A stretch of DNA of 6,863 nucleotides from JANQRV01 sp964533785 (GCA_964533785.1 CAZHNG010000351.1:1-6863), one strand, 5' to 3'. Numbered from the stretch's first letter, positions 1 to 6,583 are shown. Notes: a model not told the origin generated them from the letters alone. Made by a program: numbers and translations.

Positions 1-548
1 CGGCCGACCGCAACCGCGAGGTGCTGGACGTCACCCTGCGCCGACTAGGCCTGCTCGTCGCGCTGGTCGAACCCGGGAGTAGCGCGCCGTCACCGGGTAT
101 TGCTGACTGCGACGTCGTTTTCTTCGATGCGGATGAGGGCCTGGGCGGCGTCTTTGGTGACGCTGCGCCGCCCGAGGCGGCTTATGTGGCACTGGTCGGG
201 CTGGAAGCGCCGGGCCGGCTCGCCCGGGTTGTACGCCAGCGCTGCTGCGGATTCTTGATGAAGCCGATCCGTGCCGCGGGCGTGTTCACCGCCCTTTTCG
301 TTGCTTTCAACGAGTTCGCTCAGCGCCGCCGCGAGGCGCGTGAGCGTGGCGACCTCGTCAAGCGCCTCGCCGGACGGCGCCATGTCACCAAGGCTTTGCT
401 TCGGCTGATGGCGGAGCACGGCATCGACGACGACGAGGCCTATCGCCGGTTGCGCCGCGAGAGCATGCAGCGGCGCATTCCGATCGATGCGCTCGCGCGA
501 GAGCGCGTGGGTGAAGCTGAGGCCGACAAGGATTCCTTGTCCGCTTGA
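1..548 (+). CDS. AmiR-like response regulator with ANTAR RNA-binding domain, 5'-truncated by window edge
   Basis: The reading frame is open from base 3 to the TGA at 546-548 (181 codons visible), with no stop before the left edge. A GTG at 21 could serve as a start, but the frame upstream of it (ADRNRE) continues what looks like the beginning of a receiver-like domain, so the true start is probably outside the window. The N-terminal half resembles a response-regulator receiver: an Asp at the end of a hydrophobic strand (DVVFFDAD, Asp at 126-128) and a Lys-Pro (FLMKPI, Lys at 261-263) occupy the usual positions. The C-terminal part (about 370-520) fits an ANTAR domain, with helical LRLMAEHGIDDDEAYRRLRR followed by ESMQRRIPI. 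ANTAR proteins bind paired RNA hairpins and prevent transcription termination; AmiR of Pseudomonas does this for an amidase operon. Its position directly before an amide-type transporter and amidase suggests that it regulates them. Target RNA and ligand sensor are not visible here. Confidence 0.9.
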   Translation, partial: ADRNREVLDVTLRRLGLLVALVEPGSSAPSPGIADCDVVFFDADEGLGGVFGDAAPPEAAYVALVGLEAPGRLARVVRQRCCGFLMKPIRAAGVFTALFVAFNEFAQRRREARERGDLVKRLAGRRHVTKALLRLMAEHGIDDDEAYRRLRRESMQRRIPIDALARERVGEAEADKDSLSA

Positions 549-573
549 CGAGAACGCATTCTGCACAACCACC

Positions 574-580
574 AAAAGGA
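574..580 (+). promoter_or_regulatory. Ribosome binding site that fixes the binding-protein start
   Basis: AAAAGGA ends 9 bases before the ATG at 590. This, together with a textbook signal peptide beginning at that ATG, decides the start in favour of 590. The upstream in-frame TTG at 545 overlaps the regulator's stop codon, has no comparable site, and would put 15 polar residues in front of the signal peptide. Confidence 0.7.
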
Positions 581-589
581 CAAATCTCG

Positions 590-1837
590 ATGAGGAACAC
601 GTCTCGACGCTATCAAGGCGGTCTGGCTCTAGCCCTACTAGCTTCGGCGGCTATTGCGGTCGGCGGCAGCGCCCTGGCCCAGGAGGCCATCAAGATCGGT
701 GTGCTGGAGGACCAGTCCGGCGATTTCGCGGCTGCCACTATGGTCAAGGTGCACGCGATCGAGCTTGCTGCCGAAGAGATCAACGCCGCTGGCGGCATCG
801 ACGGCCGGCCGATCGAGCTCGTCATCTACGACACCCAATCGGACAATACCCGATACCAGGAGTTCATGCGCCGCGTGCTGCAGCGCGACCAGGTCGACGT
901 CGTCTTCGCTGGCTTTTCGTCGGCGTCGCGCGAAGCCTACCGGCCAATCGTCAACCAATTCAATGGCCTCGCCTTCTACAACAACCAGTACGAAGGCGGC
1001 GTCTGCGACGCCAACATGATCGTCACGGGGGCCGTACCTGAGCAGCAGTTCTCAACCCTGATTCCCTGGATGATGGAGACCTACGGCCCCCGAGTCTACA
1101 CGATCGCCGCCGACTACAATTTCGGCCAGATTTCGGCCGAATGGGTACGCAACATCGTTGACGAACACGGCGGCGAGATGGTGGGCGAGGAATTCATCCC
1201 GCTTGGCGTTTCGCAGTTCTCTCAGACCGTGCAGAACATCCAAAGTGCGCAGCCCGACTTCGTCGTCACGCTCCTGGTCGGTGCCGCCCAGGCCTCCTAC
1301 TACGAGCAGGCGGCGGCCGCTAATGTCGGCCTGCCGATGGCCTCCTCGGTCAATGTCGGCCAGGGCTACGAGCACAAGCGGTTCACCCCGCCGAGCCTGA
1401 AAGACATGTACGTCACCACCAACTACATCGAGGAGGTCGACACCCCGGAGAGCGCCGCCTTCCTCGAGAAGTTCCGCGCCAAATATCCCGACGAGCCCTA
1501 CATCAACCAGGAAGCTGCGAACTCCTACATCGCCATGCATCTCTACAAGCAGCTGGTCGAGCGGGCGGGGACCACCGACCACGACGCCCTGCGCGCGGTG
1601 ATCGCCGAGGGCGATGTCTGCTTCGACGGGCCGTCCGGCACGGTCTGCCTCGACCCCAAGAGCCAGCACATGTCCCACACGATCTTCCTCGCTCGGGTGA
1701 CCGAAGACCACTCGATCGAGTTCCCGACCGTCTGGGAAAACATCGAGCCCTACTGGCTGGGCGAAGCCGGCTGCGACCTCACCCAGAACGATCCGAGCGA
1801 GCAGTACACACCCTCCAGCCCGCCTCCGGGCAACTGA
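590..1837 (+). CDS. Periplasmic amide/urea-type ABC transporter substrate-binding protein (AmiC/UrtA/FmdD family)
   Basis: This 415-residue protein is predicted to be exported. Residues 1-30 form a Sec signal peptide: RR-containing n-region, hydrophobic stretch LALALLASAAIAV, and an ALA-Q cleavage site after residue 30. The mature protein starts IKIGVLEDQSGDFA and continues with EINAAGGIDGRPIELVIYD, which is characteristic of type 1 periplasmic binding proteins of the branched-chain amino acid/urea/amide group. Residues 108-136 (GFSSASRE, then FYNNQYEGG) line up by eye with the AmiC segment containing its amide-pocket Ser and Tyr residues, so a small amide or urea-like ligand is likely. Four cysteines (139, 344, 353, 395) could form disulfides in the periplasm. 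The C-terminus is a Pro/Ser-rich tail. It is followed by both permeases and both ATPases of the same transporter. Short-chain amide and urea cannot be separated from sequence alone, but the amidase at the end of the cluster favours an amide. Confidence 0.9.
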   Translation: MRNTSRRYQGGLALALLASAAIAVGGSALAQEAIKIGVLEDQSGDFAAATMVKVHAIELAAEEINAAGGIDGRPIELVIYDTQSDNTRYQEFMRRVLQRDQVDVVFAGFSSASREAYRPIVNQFNGLAFYNNQYEGGVCDANMIVTGAVPEQQFSTLIPWMMETYGPRVYTIAADYNFGQISAEWVRNIVDEHGGEMVGEEFIPLGVSQFSQTVQNIQSAQPDFVVTLLVGAAQASYYEQAAAANVGLPMASSVNVGQGYEHKRFTPPSLKDMYVTTNYIEEVDTPESAAFLEKFRAKYPDEPYINQEAANSYIAMHLYKQLVERAGTTDHDALRAVIAEGDVCFDGPSGTVCLDPKSQHMSHTIFLARVTEDHSIEFPTVWENIEPYWLGEAGCDLTQNDPSEQYTPSSPPPGN

Positions 1838-1851
1838 CCAGCTGACGGATT

Positions 1852-1879
1852 GCCGGGTCGGGCGACGCCCCGACCCGGC
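1852..1879 (+). promoter_or_regulatory. Intercistronic hairpin after the binding-protein gene
   Basis: A perfect 11-bp GC-rich inverted repeat, 1852-1862 pairing with 1869-1879, encloses a 6-base loop. It starts 14 bases after the binding-protein stop and ends 42 bases before the permease start. No T-run follows, so it is not a classical intrinsic terminator. Hairpins in this position in ABC-transporter operons commonly protect the upstream mRNA from 3' exonucleases or attenuate transcription, giving more binding protein than membrane protein. That role is inferred here. Confidence 0.7.
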
Positions 1880-1921
1880 CCCTTGCCGCCCGCCATACTC
1901 TGCTGATTGGGCAAGACCCGC

Positions 1922-2794
1922 ATGGATTTACTGCCCGCCGCCTTTGCCGTGCTCTATCAATTCGGCGACGCCTTCGCGTTTCTGGTCATCGCCTCCGCCG
2001 GCCTCGCCGTAATCTTCGGCATGATGGGCGTCATCAACCTCGCGCATGTCGAGTTCATCATGTGCGGCGCCTATGTGACCGTGGCCGTGGCCCGGCTGGG
2101 CGTGCCGCTGCCGCTGGCCATCCTGACCGGTGCCCTCGTCGCCGGGATGATCGGCATGGTGATCGAGCGGCTGGTCATCCGCCACCTCTATCGCCGCACG
2201 CTCGATTCGATCGTCGCCACCTGGGGGATCAGCCTAATCGCCACGCAAGGCGTGCTGATCGTGCTGGGCTCCACCATGCAAGGAATCGGCACCCCGCTCG
2301 GGAGCATCACCATCGGTAGCCTCTCTTATTCCACCTATCGGCTGGTGCTCATGGGCATGGCGCTGGCTCTCTTGCTCGGGCTCTATTTGCTCTTCTACCA
2401 TACCCGCTACGGCGTCGTGTCCCGGGCGACCATCCAGGCACCGCACATGGCAAGGGCGCTCGGCGTCGATACCGGCCGCATCTACAGCCTCACCTTCGGC
2501 CTCGGTGCCGCACTCGCCGGGCTTGCCGGCGGCCTCTACGCGCCGACCATGACGATGGTGCCCACCATGGGTGCCACCTTTATCGTCGAGAGCTTCGTTA
2601 CCGTCGTGGTCGGTGGCGCCGACATCTTCCTCGGTGCGGCACCGGCCGCCGCCGTGCTCGCCGTCATCCGCGCCAGCCTGACCGCCTGGCAGGGCCAGCT
2701 CTTTGGCCAGATCGGCCTCCTCATCGCCGTGATCATCGTCATCCGCGTCCTACCTGGCGGGCTTTCCGGCTGGCTGTTGAGGACCGGGCGATGA
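1922..2794 (+). CDS. Branched-chain amino acid/urea/amide-type ABC permease 1 (LivH/UrtB-like)
   Basis: This very hydrophobic 290-residue protein is an inner-membrane permease of the LivH/UrtB (BPD_transp_2) group. The family landmark GVINLAHVEFIMCGAY lies at residues 36-51. The cytoplasmic coupling segment with ARALGVDTGRIYSLTFGLG followed by an Ala/Gly-rich helix starts at about residue 177. Several hydrophobic stretches between and after these (for example LVLMGMALALLLGLYLLFY and IGLLIAVIIVIRVL) are membrane helices. The length fits the family. I chose the ATG at 1922; an in-frame TTG at 1907 would add only MGKTR. Neither start has a clear ribosome site, so the start is less certain than for its neighbours. 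The stop overlaps the next gene's start as ATGA. An oddity is Val at residue 43 where LivH and UrtB proteins normally have Gly in the AHGE motif. Confidence 0.92.
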   Translation: MDLLPAAFAVLYQFGDAFAFLVIASAGLAVIFGMMGVINLAHVEFIMCGAYVTVAVARLGVPLPLAILTGALVAGMIGMVIERLVIRHLYRRTLDSIVATWGISLIATQGVLIVLGSTMQGIGTPLGSITIGSLSYSTYRLVLMGMALALLLGLYLLFYHTRYGVVSRATIQAPHMARALGVDTGRIYSLTFGLGAALAGLAGGLYAPTMTMVPTMGATFIVESFVTVVVGGADIFLGAAPAAAVLAVIRASLTAWQGQLFGQIGLLIAVIIVIRVLPGGLSGWLLRTGR

Positions 2795-3903
2795 AGGCGC
2801 CAGACGAAGGGCTCGAGCTGATCGCCACGACGCCGGCCGAACGCCGCTCGACCCTGGCCATCTGGCTAGCCCGGCTCGAGGGCCCGCAGACGATAGGGCG
2901 GGGCCCATTCTTCTGGGCCGCCGTCGTCGTCGCCGTGGTTGCCGCTGCAATATACCCGTTCTTCGTCGACGGCTGGACCGTGGGCAATGCCGCCTACTTC
3001 TTCGTCTGGACCTTCATGGCGATGGGGCTCGGCGTCGTCTGGGGTTATTGCGGCGCGCTCAGCTTTGGCCAGACTGCGTTCTTCGGCGTCGCCGGTTACG
3101 GCTATGGCGTACTCACCATCAATTTTGGCGCCGCCTACGGCTTCACCATCCTGGCACTCGTCCTCGCCGTGACACTCGCCGGGCTTGCCGCCCTCGTCAT
3201 CGGCTATTTCATGTTTTACGGGCGCATCAAGGGTGTGTTCGTCGGCATTGTCACCCTTTCCGTCACCCTCGTCTTTTCGACCTTCATGGCGCAGACGGCG
3301 GGGCCGCAATGGCGGATCGGCAGCGCCCGGTTGAACGGCTTCAACGGCATGTCCGGGATGGCGCCCCTGACCATTCCCTGGCCGGGCGGGGACATTGTCC
3401 TCTATGCCGACATCCCGCTTTACTACGTGCTGCTGGTGCTCACCGTGCTCTGCTATCTCGGCCTAAGGATGCTCTTGAACGCCCCCTTCGGCAATGTGCT
3501 GGTGGCCATCCGCGAGAACCCCGAACGTGCCGAGATGCTGGGCTACGACATCCGCGTCTACCAGGTCCTGGCCTTCGGCCTGGGTGGTGCGCTGGCCGGT
3601 CTCTCAGGTGCGCTCTATACGGCCTGGGGCCAGTACATCACGCCGAGCAGTATGGGGCTGACCGCCGCCGCCCTGCCGATCGTCTGGGTCGCGGTGGGTG
3701 GTCGCAAGGACATCACCGCCACGCTCCTCGGGACGCTGCTCGTGCTCTCGGTCTTCCAGACGCTCACTATCTACGGTAGCCAGTATGCGCTGGTCGCTAT
3801 GGGCGCCCTTCTGCTGCTCACCGTGCTGCTGGCCCCGGAGGGCGTGGTCGCCACCTCTATGCAGGCCATCGGCAGGCTGCTCGGCCGGAGGCAGCAGAGA
3901 TGA
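2791..3903 (+). CDS. Branched-chain amino acid/urea/amide-type ABC permease 2 (LivM/UrtC-like)
   Basis: This 370-residue membrane protein is the second permease of the transporter. About 38 mostly polar N-terminal residues precede the first membrane helix (FFWAAVVVAVVAAAIYPFF, residues 40-58). The family landmark GYCGALSFGQTAFFGVAGYG follows the second hydrophobic segment. The ATPase-coupling motif AIRENPERAEMLGYD begins at residue 239, followed by an Ala/Gly-rich helix (FGLGGALAGLSGALY), as in LivM and UrtC. The C-terminus after the last helix is basic (GRLLGRRQQR), consistent with a cytoplasmic end. The start overlaps the previous stop (ATGA, 2791-2794), with a GAGGA site 7 bases upstream. 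The stop overlaps the next start in the same way. This points to translational coupling and assembly of a permease heterodimer. Confidence 0.93.
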   Translation: MKAPDEGLELIATTPAERRSTLAIWLARLEGPQTIGRGPFFWAAVVVAVVAAAIYPFFVDGWTVGNAAYFFVWTFMAMGLGVVWGYCGALSFGQTAFFGVAGYGYGVLTINFGAAYGFTILALVLAVTLAGLAALVIGYFMFYGRIKGVFVGIVTLSVTLVFSTFMAQTAGPQWRIGSARLNGFNGMSGMAPLTIPWPGGDIVLYADIPLYYVLLVLTVLCYLGLRMLLNAPFGNVLVAIRENPERAEMLGYDIRVYQVLAFGLGGALAGLSGALYTAWGQYITPSSMGLTAAALPIVWVAVGGRKDITATLLGTLLVLSVFQTLTIYGSQYALVAMGALLLLTVLLAPEGVVATSMQAIGRLLGRRQQR

Positions 3904-4622
3904 CGGCGATTCTGGAGACGAAAGAGCTCGACAAGCGCTTCGGCGGTGTGCGGGTCGCCCAGCACATCGACTTCAGCATGCAGCCGGGCGAGATCCACTG
4001 CCTGATCGGCCCGAACGGCGCAGGCAAGTCCACCTTCTTTCGCCTCGTGCTGGGCGAGCACCAGCCCGACGGCGGCAGCATCCACTTCAAGGGCGAAGAC
4101 ATCACCCATCTTCGCTCATTCGCCCGCATCCGCCGTGGCATCAGCGTCAAGTTCCAGGTGCCGGGCATCTTCAAGGCGTTGAGCGTCCGCCAGAACCTGG
4201 AGATCGCCTTCCAGCACCATCTGCACGGTCACAATCTGGATGCCACGATCAGCAGGGTGCTCGACTTCGTCGAGCTCAAGGCCGTGGCCGCGACCCCGGC
4301 CGGCACGCTCAGCCACGGCCAGCAGCAATGGCTGGAGATCGGCATGGCGGTCGGCGTCGAGCCCTCACTCTTGCTGCTCGACGAGCCAACGGCGGGAATG
4401 TCGCCCGATGAGACCTTTAAGACCGGCGAGCTTTTGCGCCAGCTAAACGCAGAGGGCATCACCATCCTCGCGGTTGAGCACGACATGGCGTTCGTCCAGC
4501 AGATCGCCGAGCGGGTCACCGTCCTGCATTTCGGCGCCATCTTCGCGCAAGGCACGATCGACGAGATCGTCGGCCACAAGGGCGTGGAGGAGATCTACCT
4601 GGGGACCAGCGATGACGGATGA
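3900..4622 (+). CDS. ABC transporter ATP-binding protein, UrtD/LivG-like
   Basis: This 240-residue ATPase subunit energises amide/urea import. Visible parts in order are Walker A GPNGAGKST (residues 37-45), Q-loop Gln86 in KFQVPGIF, ABC signature LSHGQ (137-141), Walker B LLLLDEP (Asp161, Glu162) and H-loop His194 in AVEHD. The LSHGQQQWLEIGM form, with His in place of the second Gly of LSGGQ, is what UrtD proteins usually have and separates this subunit from general LivG. All catalytic residues are present. The start ATG overlaps the permease stop (ATGA), with a CGGAGG ribosome site at 3886-3891, 8 bases before the ATG. The 3' end overlaps the next ATPase gene by 11 bases. Confidence 0.94.
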   Translation: MTAILETKELDKRFGGVRVAQHIDFSMQPGEIHCLIGPNGAGKSTFFRLVLGEHQPDGGSIHFKGEDITHLRSFARIRRGISVKFQVPGIFKALSVRQNLEIAFQHHLHGHNLDATISRVLDFVELKAVAATPAGTLSHGQQQWLEIGMAVGVEPSLLLLDEPTAGMSPDETFKTGELLRQLNAEGITILAVEHDMAFVQQIAERVTVLHFGAIFAQGTIDEIVGHKGVEEIYLGTSDDG

Positions 4623-5325
4623 ACCGCTGCTCCGCGCCAAAGGCCTGCGCGGCGGCTATGGTGGCGAGCCCGTGCTCCAGGGCGTCGACATCAGCGTCCA
4701 GCCTGGCGAGATCGTGGCTGTCATCGGTCGCAACGGGGTCGGTAAGTCGACGCTGATGCGCTGTTTGATCGGCCTTTTGACCCCCTCCGCCGGGACCATC
4801 CACCTGGCTGGCACCGACATCACCGGCGTGACCGCCAACCATCGAGCCCGGGCCGGCATCGGCTACATCCCGCAAGGCCGGGAGGTGTTCCCCAGGCTCA
4901 GCGTGCAGGAGAACCTCCTGGTAGGCGAGGTGGCGCTCGAATCTGGTCAGCAGCCGAACTATGAGCGCATTTTCGGCTTCTTTCCCATTCTCAAGGAGCG
5001 GGCGCGGCAGGCGGCCGGTACGCTTTCGGGCGGGCAGCAGCAGCAGCTGGCCATCGCCCGGGCGATGATCGGCGACCCGCGGCTGATGCTGCTGGACGAA
5101 CCCTCGGAGGGTATTCAGCCCTCGATCGTCAAGGACATCGCCCGAAACGTCAGGCGACTAAATGCCGAGACCGGCGTCGCCGTCCTCCTCGTCGAGCAGA
5201 ATCTCGATCTGATCGTCTCGCTCGCCGGGCGCGGTCTCGTCATGGACAAGGGCCGGATCGTGGCGACCCTCGGTCCCGACGAAATCGGCTCGCGCGATGG
5301 CGTGCGACGGTATCTGGCCTTGTGA
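4612..5325 (+). CDS. ABC transporter ATP-binding protein, UrtE/LivF-like
   Basis: This is the second ATPase subunit, 237 residues from the ATG at 4612. Walker A is GRNGVGKST (39-47), the Q-loop Gln is 88 in GYIPQGREVFPRLSVQEN, the signature is LSGGQ (138-142) followed by a QQQ run, and Walker B is LMLLDEP (Asp162, Glu163). The position after the final strand carries Gln (LVEQN, residue 196) where most ABC ATPases have His; this is the normal LivF/UrtE form. GRNGVGKS and PQGREVFPRLSV are typical of UrtE. The frame stays open upstream to 4474, but that extension is out-of-frame sequence of the preceding ATPase and is Ser/Arg-rich, so 4612 is preferred; GGGGA at 4601-4605 is a plausible ribosome site. 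It overlaps the preceding gene by 11 bases. It probably pairs with the UrtD-like subunit as a heterodimer. Confidence 0.94.
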   Translation: MTDEPLLRAKGLRGGYGGEPVLQGVDISVQPGEIVAVIGRNGVGKSTLMRCLIGLLTPSAGTIHLAGTDITGVTANHRARAGIGYIPQGREVFPRLSVQENLLVGEVALESGQQPNYERIFGFFPILKERARQAAGTLSGGQQQQLAIARAMIGDPRLMLLDEPSEGIQPSIVKDIARNVRRLNAETGVAVLLVEQNLDLIVSLAGRGLVMDKGRIVATLGPDEIGSRDGVRRYLAL

Positions 5326-5339
5326 GCACAACTCGAAAC

Positions 5340-5358
5340 CAACAGGAGCGCAACAGGA
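5340..5358 (+). promoter_or_regulatory. Tandem ribosome-site-like repeat before the amidase start
   Basis: CAACAGGA occurs twice, at 5340-5347 and 5351-5358, 11 bases apart. The first copy continues as AGGAG (5344-5348), 11 bases before the ATG at 5360, and is the better ribosome binding site; the second is too close to the ATG to be used for it. The site supports the start at 5360 over an upstream in-frame ATG at 5297, which lies within the ATPase gene. Confidence 0.5.
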
Positions 5359-5359
5359 A

Positions 5360-6346
5360 ATGAGCTGGCTCGAACACTCACTGATGACCAAGAAGGGCGT
5401 CGCTGGAGGCGTCACCGGGAAACGTCACGCCATCACCATTCCAGATCAGGGCGCTTTCCACTACGTCTACGGCCCCTATGTCGACCCGGTGCTCGAGGTC
5501 GAGCCCGGGGCGGTGGTCACCGTCGAGACCCATGATGCTTTCGAAGGCAAGATCAAGGCCGAATCGGACAAGCCGTCCGCGATCCTGAATTTCCCGTTCC
5601 TCAACCCGCAGACGGGCCCGATCGCTGTTGCCGGTGCCGAAAAGGGTGACTGCTTGGCGGTGCGCATCCTCTCGATCAAGCCGCGCGGCCCGCAGCCTGT
5701 CGGCACCACCTGCCTGATACCCGAGTTCGGTGGCCTGGTCGGCACCGGCCATACAGCCATGCTGAACGCGCCCCTGGCTGAGAAGGTCAAGAAGATTCGG
5801 GTCGACGAACAGGGCGTCTACTGGTCGGACACGATCACCCTGCCATACGAGCCATTCATCGGCACGATCGGCACCTCGCCAGAGATCGAGGCAATCTCTT
5901 CGCTCCAGCCGGACTATTATGGTGGCAACATGGACCTGCCGGACGTTGGGCCGGGGGCCGTGATCTATCTGCCAGTGAACAAGGCCGGAGCCTATCTATA
6001 TCTAGGTGATTGCCACGCCGTGCAAGGTGACGGCGAGCTCTGCGGCGTGGCACTGGAGATGCCGGCGATCGTGGAGTTGCAGATCGACCTCGTGAAGAAC
6101 CATCCGATTGCTTGGCCAAGGCTGGAGACCGAGACCTTTATTATGACCATCGGGAGCGCCCGGCCGCTGGAGGACGCGGCCCGGATCGCCTATCGCGAGC
6201 TAGTGCGTTGGGTGTCGGCGGATACTGGCATGCCCGAGGACGAGGCCTACATGCTGCTGACGATGTGCGGTAAGGTACGCCTCGGCAACATGGTCGATCC
6301 CAAGTACACGATCGGCGCCTCGATCAACCGAGCCTATATCGGCTGA
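5360..6346 (+). CDS. Acetamidase/formamidase family amidohydrolase (FmdA/AmdA family, short form)
   Basis: This 328-residue cytoplasmic enzyme has no signal peptide or membrane segment. It fits the FmdA/AmdA family, whose members hydrolyse formamide, acetamide or related short amides to ammonium and the acid. Visible family landmarks are the early VETHDAFEGKI (from residue 55), a segment around FPFLNPQTGPIAVAGAEKGD, the middle strand GTIGTSPEIEAIS, and GDCHAVQGDGELCG (from residue 216), the most diagnostic stretch. The length matches the short branch of about 300 residues rather than the roughly 400-residue mycobacterial AmdA and Methylophilus FmdA. The start at 5360 follows an AGGAG site; the next in-frame ATG at 5384 has none. 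It lies 34 bases after the UrtE-like gene on the same strand, so it is probably co-transcribed with the transporter. The exact substrate cannot be read from the sequence; many short-branch members are uncharacterised. Confidence 0.9.
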   Translation: MSWLEHSLMTKKGVAGGVTGKRHAITIPDQGAFHYVYGPYVDPVLEVEPGAVVTVETHDAFEGKIKAESDKPSAILNFPFLNPQTGPIAVAGAEKGDCLAVRILSIKPRGPQPVGTTCLIPEFGGLVGTGHTAMLNAPLAEKVKKIRVDEQGVYWSDTITLPYEPFIGTIGTSPEIEAISSLQPDYYGGNMDLPDVGPGAVIYLPVNKAGAYLYLGDCHAVQGDGELCGVALEMPAIVELQIDLVKNHPIAWPRLETETFIMTIGSARPLEDAARIAYRELVRWVSADTGMPEDEAYMLLTMCGKVRLGNMVDPKYTIGASINRAYIG

Positions 6347-6352
6347 CGGCCG

Positions 6353-6381
6353 CCGCCGGCATCGGCGGGCCCTGCCGGCGG
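6353..6381 (+). terminator. GC-rich hairpin A after the amidase (possible transcription end)
   Basis: A perfect 9-bp stem, 6353-6361 pairing with 6373-6381, has an 11-base loop and begins 6 bases after the amidase stop. The following bases are GTTGATTG, only mildly T-rich, so intrinsic termination is uncertain. Its 3' arm shares bases 6373-6375 with the 5' arm of hairpin B, so the two cannot form fully together. Confidence 0.5.
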
Positions 6382-6411
6382 GTTGATTGCCGAGGTCGAG
6401 AGCAGGGCCCG
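6366..6411 (+). terminator. Competing hairpin B downstream of the amidase
   Basis: A perfect 10-bp stem joins CGGGCCCTGC (6366-6375) with GCAGGGCCCG (6402-6411). The intervening 26 bases contain a further small 4-bp pairing (6376-6379 with 6389-6392). It excludes hairpin A because both use 6373-6375. No T-run follows. The likely role is transcript-end protection or termination between the + strand operon and the leftward gene remnant; the structure is symmetrical enough to act on both strands. Confidence 0.45.
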
Positions 6412-6583
6412 GTAGCTTCACTCGACGCTGATCGCAGTTGGCCGCAACAGATATGGCTGCGGACCCTTGCCAAATCGCTTCAATTCCTGACGCCCGTCCC
6501 TGGGTTGATGGTCGAGCTCCGGGCGGCGTCGGCCCGCTTCAGAGTCGGCTTCGATTGTTCGCTGTTGTGCCAACCGTCATCAG
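6412..6583. other. Non-coding gap, nothing recognised
   Basis: About 170 bases between the hairpins and the minus-strand gene remnant. I see no tRNA, repeat array or recognisable promoter. A + strand frame beginning at the ATG at 6453 stays open to the window edge, but its codon use is poor and it runs opposite the remnant, so it is not called as a gene. Confidence 0.4.

Noticed and set aside
90..575. A 161-codon open frame on the minus strand opposite the regulator
   Set aside because: The + strand frame encodes a recognisable receiver-like and ANTAR protein. Long antisense frames are expected in GC-rich genes, and the antisense product shows no family features.
545..589. TTG at 545 as start of the binding protein, overlapping the regulator stop
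   Set aside because: It would place 15 polar residues before a complete signal peptide. ATG 590 has its own ribosome site at proper spacing.
1052..1711. A 219-codon open frame on the minus strand inside the binding-protein gene
   Set aside because: It mirrors the codon positions of a clear binding-protein sequence. The Gly/Val/Asp-rich product is typical of antisense translation of GC-rich coding DNA.
1863..1868. Six-base loop of the intercistronic hairpin as an ANTAR recognition loop
   Set aside because: The loop reads CGACGC, without the A at position 1 and G at position 4 expected of ANTAR targets, and there is no second adjacent hairpin.
3048..3779. A 243-codon + strand frame overlapping the second permease
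   Set aside because: Its Arg/His-rich product is an out-of-frame reading of the permease, which has clear LivM/UrtC motifs and membrane helices.
4316..4330. His in the ABC signature (LSHGQ) as a disabling change
   Set aside because: UrtD-type ATPases normally carry this form, and all other catalytic motifs are intact.
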